Shown: positions 4,128-5,176 of the stretch, piece after piece
How the letters are laid out: each line of letters starts with the position of its first letter
Numbering within the stretch: position 1 is the first letter of the stretch
Assembly (NCBI GenBank): GCA_017419325.1
Contig: JAFOLN010000153.1
Coordinates: 1 to 5,176 of the forward strand
Direction: 5' to 3'
From: Clostridia bacterium
Lineage (GTDB): Bacteria; Bacillota; Clostridia; Oscillospirales; RGIG577
DNA length: 5,176 nt
Translations under genes and position numbers: made by a program
The notes under the pieces: model-generated
The model's input: only the letters and a program-made list of their open reading frames with translations
What the model was told of the DNA's origin: nothing
Databases searched by the model: none

Positions 4128-5176
4128 ATGTCAAAGATCAATATAAAAATCGAAGGTGTAGCTCACCAGGTTGAAGACGGCATGACGATTCTCGAAGCTG
4201 CCAAGGCCTGCGGCTATGAGATACCTTCTCTTTGCGCTTTCAATCACGGCGAGTGCAACAGAGGCTCCTGCCGCGTATGTCTCGTTGAGGCAACGGGCGC
4301 GAGAGGTCTTGTTGCAAGCTGCGTATATCCCGTTTCCGAGGGAATGGAGATACGCATATCTTCACCCAAGGCTGTTGAAGCAAGAAGAAGAAGCGTTGAG
4401 CTTCTTTTATCCAACCACAATATAAACTGCCAGCAGTGCGAGAAGAACGGCAAGTGCGAGCTTCTTCACGTTGCGTCCCTCACGGGCGCAAGAGAAGGCG
4501 CGTTCAAGGGCGTTCACTCCGAGACCCACGTTGACAGACTGGCTCCCGCGCTTGTAAGAGACACCTCTAAGTGCATACTCTGCGGCAGATGCATAGAAAG
4601 ATGCAAGAACGCTCACGGCCTGGGCATCCTGGGCTATGAGAACAGAGGCTTCCGCACCTTCGTGTCTCCCGCGGAGAACAGAAGCTTTCAGGATTCTCCC
4701 TGCATCCAGTGCGGTCAGTGCGTAAACGTATGCCCCACCGGCGCTCTTATGGAGCACTCCGAGATAGCAAAGGTTGACGCGGCTCTCGCGGCAGGCAAGC
4801 ACGTTATAATCCAGGCCGCTCCCGCAGTTCGTGCCGCAATAGGCGAGGAATTTGACTATCCGGTAGGCACTCCCGTTACGGGCAAGATGATTGCCGCTAT
4901 GAGAAGACTCGGCTTCGAGCGCGTTTATGACGTAAACTTCGGCGCTGACCTTACGATAATGGAGGAGGGCACGGAGCTTCTCGGCCGCATCACGAACGGC
5001 GGCGTGCTCCCGATGATAACATCCTGCTCGCCCGGCTGGATAAACTACGCTGAGTATAACTACGGCGACCTTCTGCCGCACATCTCGAGCTGCAAGTCGC
5101 CCCATCAGATGCAGGGCGCGATAATAAAGAGCTACTGGGCGCGCACCCACGGCATAGACCCCAGAGATATATTCGT
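4128..5176 (+). CDS. hydA: [FeFe] hydrogenase catalytic subunit, N-terminal 349 residues (cut by window end)
   Basis: This is the catalytic subunit that interconverts protons and H2 at the H-cluster. The visible part has the full Fe-S relay. A NuoG-like [2Fe-2S] domain has Cys36-x11-Cys48-x2-Cys51-x13-Cys65. A His-Cys3 [4Fe-4S] site has His97-x3-Cys101-x2-Cys104-x5-Cys110. Two ferredoxin [4Fe-4S] motifs have Cys149/152/155/159 and Cys192/195/198/202. The H-domain begins near 220 and contains EEGTE (279-283) and the first H-cluster motif as TSCSPGW (298-304), followed by SSCKSPHQMQG (320-330). By ungapped alignment to Clostridium pasteurianum CpI (offset one residue), proton-path residues Glu280, Glu283, Cys300 and Ser320 are kept, while Ser301 stands where CpI has a second cysteine. 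Motifs L2 (MPCxxKxxE) and L3 lie beyond the window. Homologues of this type are about 580-650 residues, so roughly 40-45 percent is missing. The gene starts 15 nt after hydB in the same operon. Confidence 0.96.
   Translation, partial: MSKINIKIEGVAHQVEDGMTILEAAKACGYEIPSLCAFNHGECNRGSCRVCLVEATGARGLVASCVYPVSEGMEIRISSPKAVEARRRSVELLLSNHNINCQQCEKNGKCELLHVASLTGAREGAFKGVHSETHVDRLAPALVRDTSKCILCGRCIERCKNAHGLGILGYENRGFRTFVSPAENRSFQDSPCIQCGQCVNVCPTGALMEHSEIAKVDAALAAGKHVIIQAAPAVRAAIGEEFDYPVGTPVTGKMIAAMRRLGFERVYDVNFGADLTIMEEGTELLGRITNGGVLPMITSCSPGWINYAEYNYGDLLPHISSCKSPHQMQGAIIKSYWARTHGIDPRDIF

Noticed and set aside
4407..5150. 247-codon minus-strand frame opposite hydA
   Set aside because: It is a shadow of the hydA coding frame. 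The sense frame carries all conserved Fe-S and H-cluster motifs.

Overview
The window looks like chromosome from an anaerobic member of the Firmicutes, most likely class Clostridia. The reasons are a trimeric NAD-linked [FeFe] hydrogenase operon, strong AGGAGG-type ribosome binding sites, consensus sigma-A-type promoters, intrinsic terminators with T-tracts, and AT-rich intergenic DNA flanking more GC-balanced genes. The species cannot be named from the sequence alone. All recognised genes read rightward.

Positions 1-193 are a self-contained tRNA-Pro(CGG) transcription unit: a perfect-consensus promoter, a tRNA with encoded CCA, and a 12-bp terminator hairpin. Positions 312-1147 are a second single-gene unit. 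It has a promoter, a 10-bp perfect palindrome that starts at the predicted transcription start, a complete AqpZ-type aquaporin gene (401-1096) and a strong terminator (1115-1147).

Positions 1148-1740 are a roughly 590-base gap without a convincing gene. It holds a plausible promoter (1229-1257) and, downstream of it, several stem-loops, including an 85-nt nested structure and an all-GC 9-bp clamp. If that promoter is real, the hydrogenase operon has an untranslated leader of about 480 nt that I cannot match to a known RNA family. This is the most interesting unexplained part of the window.

Positions 1741-5176 are hydC, hydB and the first 349 codons of hydA, in that order and tightly coupled (4-base overlap, then a 15-base gap). 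Together they encode an iron-sulfur flavoprotein hydrogenase. HydC (NuoE-like, [2Fe-2S]) and HydB (NuoF-like, FMN, NAD(H), several Fe-S clusters) exchange electrons with NAD(H). HydA carries the Fe-S relay and the H-cluster where H2 is made or consumed. Enzymes with this subunit set and domain layout are commonly electron-bifurcating or confurcating, coupling NADH and reduced ferredoxin to H2. That coupling is inferred from the family and not proven by the sequence. HydA is cut by the window end, so its second and third H-cluster motifs are not visible.
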